A stretch of DNA of 50,468 nucleotides from NCBI GenBank assembly GCA_025353485.1, contig JANXQO010000060.1, positions 1 to 50,468 of the forward strand, given 5' to 3'. How positions within the stretch are numbered: position 1 is the stretch's first letter; each line of letters opens with the position of its first letter. Below the pieces are notes generated by a model. The model worked only from the letters and a program-made list of their open reading frames with translations, was not told the DNA's origin and searched no databases. The DNA is from Chitinophagales bacterium (lineage in GTDB: Bacteria; Bacteroidota; Bacteroidia; Chitinophagales; Chitinophagaceae). The position numbers and the translations under genes are program-made. Shown here piece by piece: positions 17,581-26,186 of this stretch.

Positions 17581-17976
17581 GGAAAAGGAATTTGAGGTCG
17601 GCGTTTTAAGAAAGATTTTTTTGAACCAGCTTTTAAGCATCAGTCAACATCGTTGTGTCACTCACTTCAACTTTTATAGCATTATTGGGCATTACAATCA
17701 TATATATGGTATGTCAAAGTAAAAACATCCGTATAGCTCAATCTATAAATTCAATCTTGCATTTTGTTTTACAAATAGTATCGCAAACAACACAAAGAAC
17801 CGCAGAGTTCTCAAAGTTTTTTGCGCCCTTTGCGCAACCTCAGCGCCCTTTGCGATACTTTGAAAAAGCAGAATATAGATTTGCAGTACAAGAGTGCGAC
17901 GCCACTGAAGCTTAATAGAATTCATCTGCCGGCTACATAATCCTTTTTCATTTTGCACTTTTAATTTGTAAGCTAT
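17581..17976. other. Intergenic region of degenerate repeats
   Basis: This 396-bp gap between holB and ricT has no convincing gene. The part at about 17790-17870 repeats variants of CCCTTTGCGCAACCTCAGCG, related to the CACGCAAAG element at 16193. Two similar 24-26 bp strings at 17654-17679 and 17895-17918 (TGTGTCACTCACTTC-type and TGCGACGCCACTGAAG-type, both ending ATAG) bracket the middle. A decayed repeat or small element is possible. Confidence 0.5.
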
Positions 17977-19305
17977 ATGAGTTGCACAAGTTGTAGCACA
18001 TCAACAGGCGGAAAACCGGGCGGATGTAAAAGTAATGGTGGCTGCAGCACAGGCGGATGCAACAGAATGAATGTGCACGACTGGCTGGCAAACCTTCCCT
18101 TCAGCGATCCTGAAAGCAGTTGCCGCATAATGGAAATATCTTTTAATCAGGGCAGCCGCAAAGATTTTTACCGCAATAATTCCTTACATCTTTTTGATAA
18201 AGGCGAAATTGTTGCCGTAGAAGGCATTAGTGGTTTTGATGTTGGCACCATAAGTTTAACCGGCGAATTGGTAAGAATGCAGTTAAAGAAAAAAGGTGTA
18301 AAAGAAGATAACCCGGATATTAAAAAAGTTTTAAGAAGAGCAACTGATAACGACATAAATAAATGGAAGGAAACCAAAGCCCGTGAAAAAGATGTATTGA
18401 TAAGAAGCCGTGCCATGGCAAGGCAATTAAAGGTTGATCTGAAAATGGCTGAGGTTGAAATACAGGCTGATGGCAGAAAAGCAACTTTTTTTTACATTGC
18501 TGATGACAGGGTTGATTTTAGAGAGCTGATAAAAATTTATGCCACTGAATTTAAGGTTAGGGTAGAGATGAAGCAGATTGGTGCAAGACAGGAAGCAGGA
18601 AAAGTTGGCGGCATCGGCAGTTGTGGAAGAGAATTGTGTTGCGCAACCTGGCTAACAGATTTTAAAAGTGTGAACACACAGGCAGCACGTTATCAAAATT
18701 TAAGCATCAACCAAACAAAGCTTAGCGGACAATGCGGAAGATTAAAATGCTGTTTAAATTATGAGCTGGATACGTATCTTGATGCATTGCAATATTTTCC
18801 TGATGATGCCGAAGTTTTGGAAGTTACAAAAGGCAGAGCCTTCCTTATAAAAAAAGATATTTTCAGAAATATCATGTGGTACACAATGCCGGAAAGTACA
18901 AAGCATTATCCTGTTTCCATTGAAGAGGTTAAAAAAATACAGTCGCAAAACAGGCAGGGAATAAAACCTGATGCCCTGGAAACTGTAGAAGTAACTACCG
19001 GCAAGCCAAAAGAAATTGAACCCGAATTTGTTGATGTGGTAGGGCAAATAAGTTTACGTTCTTTAGAAAAAAATACGCAAAAGCGCAGAGCTAAAGAAAG
19101 AGGACAACAAAGTCAAACCAGGCCTCCGCAAAACCGTAATCAACAAGCCGGGCCACAACAAGGTAATCAACAACAAAGAAGTCCACAGCAAAGAGGGCCC
19201 CAACAGGGCAATCCTCAAAACCGTCCACAGCGACCGCCGCAACCAAGACCTCCGCAAAAACGTCCACCACAGAATAGACCGCCGCAGCCACCTACAAATA
19301 ATTAA
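17977..19305 (+). CDS. ricT: PSP1-domain protein RicT
   Basis: A 442-residue PSP1/YaaT-family protein. In Bacillus, RicT with RicA and RicF forms an Fe-S-containing complex affecting RNA processing and differentiation; the Bacteroidota role is not established. The N-terminus is Cys/Gly-rich (MSCTSCSTSTGGKPGGCKS). The PSP1 core holds the conserved cysteines GSCGRELCC and GQCGRLKCCLNYE. After about residue 350 the tail is a low-complexity Pro/Gln/Arg/Asn sequence of roughly 75 residues. The tail is unusual for the family core but common in Bacteroidota homologues. Location after holB is a conserved pairing. Confidence 0.9.
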   Translation: MSCTSCSTSTGGKPGGCKSNGGCSTGGCNRMNVHDWLANLPFSDPESSCRIMEISFNQGSRKDFYRNNSLHLFDKGEIVAVEGISGFDVGTISLTGELVRMQLKKKGVKEDNPDIKKVLRRATDNDINKWKETKAREKDVLIRSRAMARQLKVDLKMAEVEIQADGRKATFFYIADDRVDFRELIKIYATEFKVRVEMKQIGARQEAGKVGGIGSCGRELCCATWLTDFKSVNTQAARYQNLSINQTKLSGQCGRLKCCLNYELDTYLDALQYFPDDAEVLEVTKGRAFLIKKDIFRNIMWYTMPESTKHYPVSIEEVKKIQSQNRQGIKPDALETVEVTTGKPKEIEPEFVDVVGQISLRSLEKNTQKRRAKERGQQSQTRPPQNRNQQAGPQQGNQQQRSPQQRGPQQGNPQNRPQRPPQPRPPQKRPPQNRPPQPPTNN

Positions 19306-19314
19306 TTTTATTTC

Positions 19315-19769
19315 ATGTCTATTAAAGTTGTAACTGGATTTATTTTATGGAGTATTGTTGTCTGTTTCAATTGTCAGACACCAAACAAAAACTTACGAGC
19401 GAGGATATAGAATTCATAAATCTCAAACCTGATTATAATAAAACTGATAAATTTTCATACCAGATAATTAATCATACGACAAATAATTATGAATATTATG
19501 TTGGCTTAGAATCTTTTTATAATAAGTCATGGTATGAAGTAGTTATAGATGTTGACTCCTCTGCGCCTGATAAAAGTGCTATATTAAAAAATTTACTACC
19601 TAATCAAGATCAAAAGGACTCTTTCTATCTCACGAATTATTTTACGGCAAAGCCGAATAGTAGCGGAATTGATTTAAAAGATATCAAATACAGATTTATT
19701 TTGAACTTTCGTTTGAAAAATCAGTCTGACTTTATTCAAAAATATTCTAAAGACTTTTTAGTTAAGTAA
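19315..19769 (+). pseudogene. Putative lipoprotein gene split by a frameshift
   Basis: Reading from the ATG at 19315 gives a lipoprotein-like signal (MSIKVVTGFILWSIVVCFNC, then QTPNK) that stops after 31 codons at 19410. In the next frame an open stretch from 19347 to 19769 encodes the body, beginning KLTSEDIEFINLKPDYNK. Adding one A to the A5 run at 19387-19391 joins them into one ~150-residue protein. The body is not a family I recognise; it is not clearly GldH, although that gene often follows ricT. It is either a recent pseudogene, a sequencing error in a homopolymer, or a phase-variable gene. A TAATTTTA box lies 4 nt before the ATG. Confidence 0.65.
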
Positions 19770-19870
19770 TTTTGCCGCATGTCTATTGAAGTTTCCAACC
19801 TCATAAAAATTTACGGACAGCAAAAAGCAATTGATAATATTTCCTTTAAAAATTGATAAGGCAGAAATTG
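19767..19870 (+). pseudogene. Duplicated 5' fragment of gldA (left copy)
   Basis: These 104 bp match the gldA 5' end at 20613-20715 with about five substitutions and a 1-nt indel. The copy includes a perfect TAATTTTG promoter-like box, the ATG at 19779 and 25 codons (MSIEVSNLIKIYGQQKAIDN and on) before a frameshift and stop. It bounds the left side of the toxin-antitoxin module, forming a direct repeat with the intact gldA start on the right. Confidence 0.9.
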
Positions 19871-19893
19871 TTTAGTGTTGTTGCAGTATCACA

Positions 19894-19922
19894 TTTGATT
19901 CTTTATATTTAAATTATCTTTG
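19894..19922 (+). promoter_or_regulatory. Promoter of the toxin-antitoxin module
   Basis: TTTG at 19894-19897 and TATCTTTG at 19915-19922, separated by 17 bp, fit the Bacteroidota TTTG / TAnnTTTG pair. The boxes lie 15 bp before the antitoxin ATG and just right of the duplicated gldA fragment, so the module carries its own promoter. Confidence 0.5.
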
Positions 19923-19936
19923 ATTAAAATTATTGT

Positions 19937-20155
19937 ATGCTTACAGCTATAAAAGGGACATACCAAAATGGACAAGTAATACTTGATGAGCCTGCACCTA
20001 CCAATAAAACAGTTCCTGTGCTGGTTACTTTTTTAGAAAAAGAAGATCAGCCTTCCAATATAAAACCACAGAGAATTATAGGAAGCCTTCAGGGAAAAAT
20101 ATCCATACCTGATGATTTTAATGAACCTTTGGATGACCTTAAAGAATATATGTAG
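19937..20155 (+). CDS. VapB-like antitoxin
   Basis: A 72-residue antitoxin. The N-terminal IKGTYQNGQVILDEPAP forms the short beta-hairpin typical of small antitoxins paired with PIN toxins. The C-terminal GKISIPDDFNEPLDDLKEYM is an acidic toxin-binding tail. Its stop is 2 bp before the toxin start, so the two are translationally coupled. It should neutralise the toxin and bind its own promoter. The assignment rests on the pairing as much as on sequence. Confidence 0.85.
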   Translation: MLTAIKGTYQNGQVILDEPAPTNKTVPVLVTFLEKEDQPSNIKPQRIIGSLQGKISIPDDFNEPLDDLKEYM

Positions 20156-20157
20156 TA

Positions 20158-20553
20158 ATGAATATTCTTGCAGATACACACATCTTTATTTGGATTTTAC
20201 AGAATAATTCTAAACTTACTGAAACAAGAAAAAATCGGGTACTGAATACCTTAAATAATATTTGGGTTAGTCATTTTAGTTTGATGGAAATTGCAATAAA
20301 GCTGAAGATTGGCAAATTACCCGAAATTTTAGTGGGCGTAGAATTTTTAGCAAAGCAGTGGCTACATGATGGGTATAATCTTTTACCTGTTACAGAAAGA
20401 CAGATTTACAATTACCAGCAATTACCTTTAATTGAAAATCATCGGGACCCGTTTGATCGCTTCATTATTTCAACTGCAATTACAGAAAACATGAGTATTA
20501 TGACTGATGACGAAAAATTTAAATCATATTCTCATTTAGTAAATTTAGTATGA
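20158..20553 (+). CDS. PIN-domain VapC-like ribonuclease toxin
   Basis: A 131-residue PIN-domain protein with the expected acidic residues: D6 in ILADTHIF, E44 in SLMEIAIKLK, D97/D100 in HRDPFDRFI and D117/D118 in IMTDDEKF. PIN toxins are Mg-dependent RNases that usually cleave tRNA or rRNA. Full length and no broken motif suggest a functional toxin. The module sits between two copies of the gldA start, so it is probably a recent insertion. Confidence 0.92.
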   Translation: MNILADTHIFIWILQNNSKLTETRKNRVLNTLNNIWVSHFSLMEIAIKLKIGKLPEILVGVEFLAKQWLHDGYNLLPVTERQIYNYQQLPLIENHRDPFDRFIISTAITENMSIMTDDEKFKSYSHLVNLV

Positions 20554-20612
20554 CATAATATTCATACAATATTTTACCTTATTATCTACCTAACCAACAA
20601 AATCAATTCCCT

Positions 20613-20715
20613 TAATTTTACCGCATGTCTATTGAAGTTTCAAACCTCACAAAAATTTACGGACAGCAAAAAGCAATTGATAATATTTCCTTTAAAATAG
20701 ATAAGGCAGAAGTTG
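20613..20715 (+). repeat. Right copy of the gldA 5' direct repeat
   Basis: This is the intact copy of the ~103-bp direct repeat whose degraded partner is at 19767-19870. It contains the TAATTTTA box (20613-20620), 4 nt, and the first 30 codons of gldA. Here the box has one mismatch to TAnnTTTG, whereas the left copy is perfect. Confidence 0.9.
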
Positions 20716-21530
20716 TAGGTTTCCTTGGCCCCAATGGTGCAGGAAAATCAACAACAATGAAGATCATCACAGGTTTTTTAGAAGCTGATAATGGAGATGC
20801 TTTTGTAAGCGGCTTAAATGTGCAGCGTGATAAACTGGAAACGAAAAAGAAAATTGGTTATCTCCCTGAAGGCAATCCTTTGTATTATGAAATGTATGTT
20901 AGAGAATATTTGGAATTCATTGCCCATGTTCATCAGATAAAAAATATAAAGAGCAGGATTGAAGAAGTAATTGCACTAACAGGATTATCTATTGAAAGCA
21001 AAAAGAAAATAGGACAGCTAAGCAAAGGTTATAAACAAAGAGTTGGTTTGGCAGCAGCACTTATTCACGATCCTGAAGTTTTAATTCTTGATGAACCTAC
21101 CAGTGGTTTAGACCCAAACCAGATCGTAGAGATAAGAGATGTAATAAAAAATCTTGGCAAAAATAAAACAGTGCTTTTTTCATCCCACATTTTACAGGAA
21201 GTAGAAGCAATTTGCGACAGGGTTATCATCATTAATAAAGGAAATATTGTAGCCGATGACCAGTTAAGCAACCTGCAAAAAACAAATAAAAATTCTCATG
21301 CTGTAATTGTTCAGTTTAAAGAATCAATCGAGCCGGAATTATTACAGCAAATAAAAGAAGTTGATAAAATCGAACAACTACAAACTACTAACTACAAACT
21401 ACAAACTACAAACCCTGAATCAGTTAGAAAACAACTGATGGAATTGAGTTGGCAGCACAACCTTAATATTGTTTCTTTGCAAAGCGAAAGCCATAGTTTA
21501 GAAGAAGTTTTTAGAAGTCTCACCAACTAA
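20625..21530 (+). CDS. gldA: ABC transporter ATP-binding protein GldA
   Basis: A 301-residue ABC ATPase. Walker A is GPNGAGKST (35-43), the signature region is LSKGYKQRVGLAAAL, Walker B is VLILDEPTSGLDP, and the switch region is LFSSHILQEVEAICD. The C-terminal ending HSLEEVFRSLTN matches the gliding-associated GldA subfamily, which works with membrane proteins GldF and GldG. Neither partner is beside it, so a general ABC-2 exporter ATPase remains possible. A repetitive insertion (QLQTTNYKLQTTN, about 251-264) is translated from a short tandem repeat. The ATG is 4 nt from a promoter-like box. Confidence 0.9.
   Translation: MSIEVSNLTKIYGQQKAIDNISFKIDKAEVVGFLGPNGAGKSTTMKIITGFLEADNGDAFVSGLNVQRDKLETKKKIGYLPEGNPLYYEMYVREYLEFIAHVHQIKNIKSRIEEVIALTGLSIESKKKIGQLSKGYKQRVGLAAALIHDPEVLILDEPTSGLDPNQIVEIRDVIKNLGKNKTVLFSSHILQEVEAICDRVIIINKGNIVADDQLSNLQKTNKNSHAVIVQFKESIEPELLQQIKEVDKIEQLQTTNYKLQTTNPESVRKQLMELSWQHNLNIVSLQSESHSLEEVFRSLTN
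21377..21413. repeat. ACTACAA tandem repeat inside gldA
   Basis: About four imperfect copies of a 7-10 bp unit (ACTACAA, CAAACTACTA) occur in frame in the C-terminal part of gldA. The stretch lies in a linker between the ATPase core and the C-terminal helix, so it is probably tolerated. It resembles intergenic short-unit repeats elsewhere in the window. Confidence 0.75.
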
Positions 21531-21548
21531 TTTCTTCTTTAAGAAATA

Positions 21549-22079
21549 CTATATTTTCTTTTCAACTTTAATTTCCAGTGGCTTAATCCTATCCCATTTA
21601 AAATTTGTACAAAGGCTATAAATTTTATCCTTGGGAATGATAACTGATTTATATTCTCCCGTTTTTTTATTTGTAATTACAAGTAAAAATTTTCGATCAT
21701 AATATGTAAATTCATTCCCGGAAGGTTGCATACACTGCGTTTCAGCCATGCTCAGCAGTACATAAAAATCTCCTTTTTTAATTAGATTGACATTGATTTT
21801 TTTTTCATAATCAGGAATATTTTTGTTCTGCTTATACATTTCTGTTACGGGTTTAAAATCTATCTTTAATAAACCTTTTGCATACTGGCAGGTATCAGGG
21901 TTAGGGTTTTCAATTTCCTGCAATACAAGATCATAGGCATTGCTTTTTTGTAAAATTCCATTGGTTGAAAAAATGTTTACCATGATAATGCTTGTGCCAT
22001 CAAATGGGCAGTGTTGCGCAAAGCAGTTTGAGTAATTAAATAATACTAAAATAATTGCTAAGAAAATATTTCTCTTCAT
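21549..22079 (-). CDS. Exported protein of unknown function
   Basis: A 176-residue protein with a signal peptide (residues 1-21, ending NCFA, mature start QHCPFDG). The mature part has three or four cysteines and mixed alpha/beta character, with ENPNPDTCQYAKGLLKIDFK and YYDRKFLLVITNKKTGEYKS. I do not recognise a family. It converges on gldA and is divergent from the second toxin-antitoxin module. Being a clean frame with a good signal peptide, it is probably real. Confidence 0.7.
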   Translation of the reverse strand: MKRNIFLAIILVLFNYSNCFAQHCPFDGTSIIMVNIFSTNGILQKSNAYDLVLQEIENPNPDTCQYAKGLLKIDFKPVTEMYKQNKNIPDYEKKINVNLIKKGDFYVLLSMAETQCMQPSGNEFTYYDRKFLLVITNKKTGEYKSVIIPKDKIYSLCTNFKWDRIKPLEIKVEKKI

Positions 22080-22150
22080 ATTTACAATATTAGTCCGAAT
22101 AGGAAACTATAATACAAAAATCAACCTATTAAATTTAAGCGCAAAATAAT

Positions 22151-22162
22151 CTTGCCGGCAAG
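22151..22162. promoter_or_regulatory. Palindrome upstream of the second toxin-antitoxin module
   Basis: CTTGCCGGCAAG is a perfect 12-bp palindrome 46 bp before the antitoxin start in an otherwise AT-rich divergent spacer. Antitoxins often bind palindromes at such positions. Its role as an operator is a guess from position only. Confidence 0.3.
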
Positions 22163-22208
22163 GTTGGAAGTATCCGGAAGTTATAAGTAACTTTAATAAA
22201 AAATCTGT

Positions 22209-22420
22209 ATGTCTGCAATTGATAAATCAAAAATAATTGAAGCTATCAATCAAACTGATGATGAGCGTATTTTATTTGCAATAAACCGCTTACTAAAAAT
22301 CGATGATGATATTCCAGAGTGGCATAAACCTATTCTGGAGCAACGTTTAAAAGATATTCAGGAAGGGAAAGCTATTTTTCACGATTGGGATGAAATTAAA
22401 TCTTCTTTATTTCCTTCTAA

Positions 22421-22424
<4 letters not shown>
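22209..22424 (+). CDS. Putative addiction-module antitoxin
   Basis: A 71-residue protein resembling the putative addiction module component family. It has an N-terminal helix (DKSKIIEAINQTDDERILFA) and a conserved C-terminal region, ILEQRLKDIQEGKAIFHDWD. These proteins pair with ParE/RelE-type toxins. The stop overlaps the toxin ATG (ATGA at 22421-22424), the usual coupling for such modules. Confidence 0.85.
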
Positions 22425-24016
<1,592 letters not shown>

Positions 24017-24027
24017 ACCCACCCGAA

Positions 24028-24045
24028 TCCTCCCTAAAAGGAGGA
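24028..24045. repeat. Short TCCTCC/GGAGGA hairpin after eno
   Basis: TCCTCC and GGAGGA flank a 6-nt CTAAAA loop in the gap after eno. It could be a weak terminator or a remnant of a dispersed hairpin family. There is no T-tract on the plus strand. Confidence 0.4.
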
Positions 24046-24063
24046 CTTAAAAAATTAATAATA

Positions 24064-24426
24064 TTGGAAAATCGTTCTGAAAATAATGAATCTCAAAAGC
24101 CCTCTTCTTTGGAGTCCGGATATTTATCGGGATGGATGAGATTTCCCTCCTGGTTACGAAACAAATACCTTATCACAGGTCTTTGCTTTATTGCATGGAT
24201 GGTTTTTATTGATAGAAATGACCTGCCTACCCAATGGAAAAGAGTTAAAGAATTGAGAACCTTACAGCAAAGCGAAAAGAATATGGATAAGCAGATAAGT
24301 GAGACAAAGCAGGAACTTGAACTATTGAAAACCAATCCTTCCACTTTAGAGAAATATGCCAGGGAAAAGTATATGATGAAAAGAGATAATGAAGATCTTT
24401 ATATAATAAGTACTGTAAAACAGTAA
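24064..24426 (+). CDS. DivIC/FtsB-like septum formation initiator
   Basis: A small bitopic membrane protein: cytosolic start, one membrane segment (YLITGLCFIAWMVFI) and an extracytoplasmic coiled coil (RVKELRTLQQSEKNMDKQIS and on). It ends with the family-typical LEKYAREKYMMKRDNEDLYII. Septum initiator proteins of this type join FtsL and FtsQ in the divisome. The frame begins at a TTG (24064, 120 residues). An ATG at 24136 would give a 96-residue protein beginning directly before the membrane segment and may be the true start. Confidence 0.85.
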   Translation: MENRSENNESQKPSSLESGYLSGWMRFPSWLRNKYLITGLCFIAWMVFIDRNDLPTQWKRVKELRTLQQSEKNMDKQISETKQELELLKTNPSTLEKYAREKYMMKRDNEDLYIISTVKQ

Positions 24427-24518
24427 ATTTACTGTTGAATACAATATTTAATTATTAAGAGCGTTTATTTAATTGAATTGGATATTTTTTTCTAACCCAA
24501 AAGCATTTAATCTTGTCT

Positions 24519-24755
24519 ATGCACAATTTTACGCCAGAAGATCTGGTACTACACCTGTACAACGAAACTTCCCGGGAAAAGTCCACAGCTATAAAGGCTG
24601 CACTGGAAATAGACTGGTCATTAAGGGAAATGTATGATGTAATTGTTTCAGCTCAAAAAAGGCTTGAAGTTTTAGAACTCCAGCCCAGGGAGGAAGCTAT
24701 GCAGAAAATTTTTCGCCATGCTAAAGAAGCTATAGCTGAATTGCATACACACTAA
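24519..24755 (+). CDS. Small conserved-type hypothetical protein
   Basis: A 78-residue, predominantly helical, charged protein. Its start (PEDLVLHLYNETSREKSTAI) resembles the N-terminal part of anti-sigma-type cytosolic domains, but no membrane segment or zinc motif follows. I do not recognise the family. The ATG at 24519 is preferred to a TTG two codons earlier. A strong terminator follows within 30 bp. Confidence 0.65.
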   Translation: MHNFTPEDLVLHLYNETSREKSTAIKAALEIDWSLREMYDVIVSAQKRLEVLELQPREEAMQKIFRHAKEAIAELHTH

Positions 24756-24781
24756 ACAAAACTACAGAATTAACTTACTTT

Positions 24782-24812
24782 CGTCCTGCCATTTACCTCG
24801 GCAGGACGTTTT
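24782..24812 (+). terminator. Intrinsic terminator before nth
   Basis: CGTCCTGCC pairs perfectly with GGCAGGACG over a 9-nt loop and is followed by TTTTATTTT. It ends the transcript of the small upstream gene and lies 6-10 bp before the nth start, so nth must either use a promoter within the hairpin region or depend on read-through. Confidence 0.8.
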
Positions 24813-24817
24813 ATTTT

Positions 24818-25489
24818 ATGACGAAAAAGGAACGCTACAAATTCACAATAGAATATTTTCTTACCCATGCTCCCAATGCGGAAACTGAATTAATTTATTA
24901 CGGAGCATATCAATTGTTAGTTGCTGTGATCCTCTCCGCACAATGCACTGATAAAAGAATTAATTTAACTACACCTGCGATTTATGAAAAATATCCTGAT
25001 GTATATGCATTGAACAAAGCGGATGATGGAGAATTATTTCAACTGATAAAAAGTATTTCTTACCCAAACAATAAAACAAAACATCTTATTGGTATGGCAA
25101 AGATGGTTGTTGAAAAATTTAATGGCGAAATACCAATGACGGTTGATGAACTAACACAACTACCCGGCGTTGGAAGAAAGACCGCTAATGTAATTACTTC
25201 TGTAATTGATGCACAGCCAAACATTGCTGTAGATACGCATGTGTTCAGGGTTTCAGCAAGAATAGGTTTGGTGTCTAATTCCAAAACACCTTTGGAAACG
25301 GAAAAGCAATTGGTGAAAAACACACCGGAAGAATTTCTTGCAAGAATGCATCACTGGCTGATACTGCATGGAAGATATATTTGTGTTGCAAGAAAACCTA
25401 AGTGTGATAAATGTGGATTAACAAGTATATGCAGGTATTATCACAAAGTTGTTTTAAAAGAAAATTTGGTTGAGAGAATCAAGGAATGA
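24818..25489 (+). CDS. nth: Endonuclease III (DNA glycosylase/AP lyase)
   Basis: A 223-residue base-excision repair enzyme that removes oxidised pyrimidines and cleaves the abasic site. It contains the helix-hairpin-helix TQLPGVGRKTANVI with the catalytic Lys, the catalytic Asp in NIAVDTHVFRVSARIG, and a 4Fe-4S cluster with the C-X6-C-X2-C-X5-C spacing (CVARKPKCDKCGLTSIC). Length and motifs are normal. The 3' end overlaps the converging gene by 11 bp. Confidence 0.97.
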   Translation: MTKKERYKFTIEYFLTHAPNAETELIYYGAYQLLVAVILSAQCTDKRINLTTPAIYEKYPDVYALNKADDGELFQLIKSISYPNNKTKHLIGMAKMVVEKFNGEIPMTVDELTQLPGVGRKTANVITSVIDAQPNIAVDTHVFRVSARIGLVSNSKTPLETEKQLVKNTPEEFLARMHHWLILHGRYICVARKPKCDKCGLTSICRYYHKVVLKENLVERIKE

Positions 25490-26165
25490 TGGTAATGGTG
25501 CGTCCGATTTTCTTAAAGGATTTGACATCTCCTTGTTTGTTTACATGCGCAACCCTTAAATATTTTTCTTCAAGTCTGAAAGGAAGAAGTTTTGATAAAG
25601 TGTCTATATAATTCCAAAATTCTTTGTCAGCATTTTCAAAGGGAAGGAATATTGTTGGTGAGCATGACTTGCCTCTGGAAAACCATATAGAAAATATTGA
25701 AGCATGCTCTTGATTTTCTAATTCATTTTTTGGATTAAAATTAGTTAACTTAAAACTGTATGAAAAAAATAATTCCAATGGCCCAAAATTCGATTTAGGC
25801 ATAGGGCTAATATTTTTTATATATTTAATGGCATCCTGCAATCTGTCCTTATCAAGTGTCCATGAATATTTGCTTGTGGAATGGGATTCTCCACTTTGAT
25901 AATGAAATGCGATTGGTTTTTTATAACCTTCCCCGAAGTGTTGTGTAGTTTTATTAATTATTTCATTTAATAACTCTGCAGGATCATCATTATTAAAAGC
26001 TGCATATGCCGTCAATTCTATTGAGTCAGGGTTTTCAATATTTGTTGTTGTGCAGGTGTCAAGAAAAATACGAATGCTATCTATTATTTGGTCAACCTTA
26101 TTTTGCTTAAATTTTTGAGTTGTTCGTTCTTTAGAGAGGGAATAAATTATATATGGTCTGTTCAT
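25479..26165 (-). CDS. Hypothetical protein, possibly cytosolic
   Basis: A 228-residue protein with no signal peptide or membrane segment and mixed alpha/beta character. Notable segments are RIFLDTCTTTNIENPDSIEL, FHYQSGESHSTSKYSWTLDK and SPTIFLPFENADKEFW. I do not recognise the family; the general look is of an immunity-type or DUF protein encoded near korA. It begins 21 bp after the korA stop and could be cotranscribed with it. It overlaps the nth 3' end on the opposite strand by 11 bp. Confidence 0.65.
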   Translation of the reverse strand: MNRPYIIYSLSKERTTQKFKQNKVDQIIDSIRIFLDTCTTTNIENPDSIELTAYAAFNNDDPAELLNEIINKTTQHFGEGYKKPIAFHYQSGESHSTSKYSWTLDKDRLQDAIKYIKNISPMPKSNFGPLELFFSYSFKLTNFNPKNELENQEHASIFSIWFSRGKSCSPTIFLPFENADKEFWNYIDTLSKLLPFRLEEKYLRVAHVNKQGDVKSFKKIGRTITIIP

Positions 26166-26186
26166 GTGGCTGGTCTATGTAATTCT

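Noticed and set aside
17655-17915. An 86-codon plus-strand open frame between holB and ricT
   Set aside because: It starts with GTG in one repeat-like string, ends in another, and most of it translates the CCCTTTGCGC repeat. No ribosome-binding or family signal supports it.
19381-19392. Programmed -1 frameshift at CAAAAAC in the split lipoprotein gene
   Set aside because: The heptamer does not allow good re-pairing of the P-site tRNA after slippage, and no stimulatory hairpin was seen downstream. A simple homopolymer indel is the better explanation.
19767-20715. A transposon with terminal repeats around the toxin-antitoxin module
   Set aside because: The flanking copies are direct, not inverted, and are gldA coding sequence; no transposase or recombinase gene is present between them.
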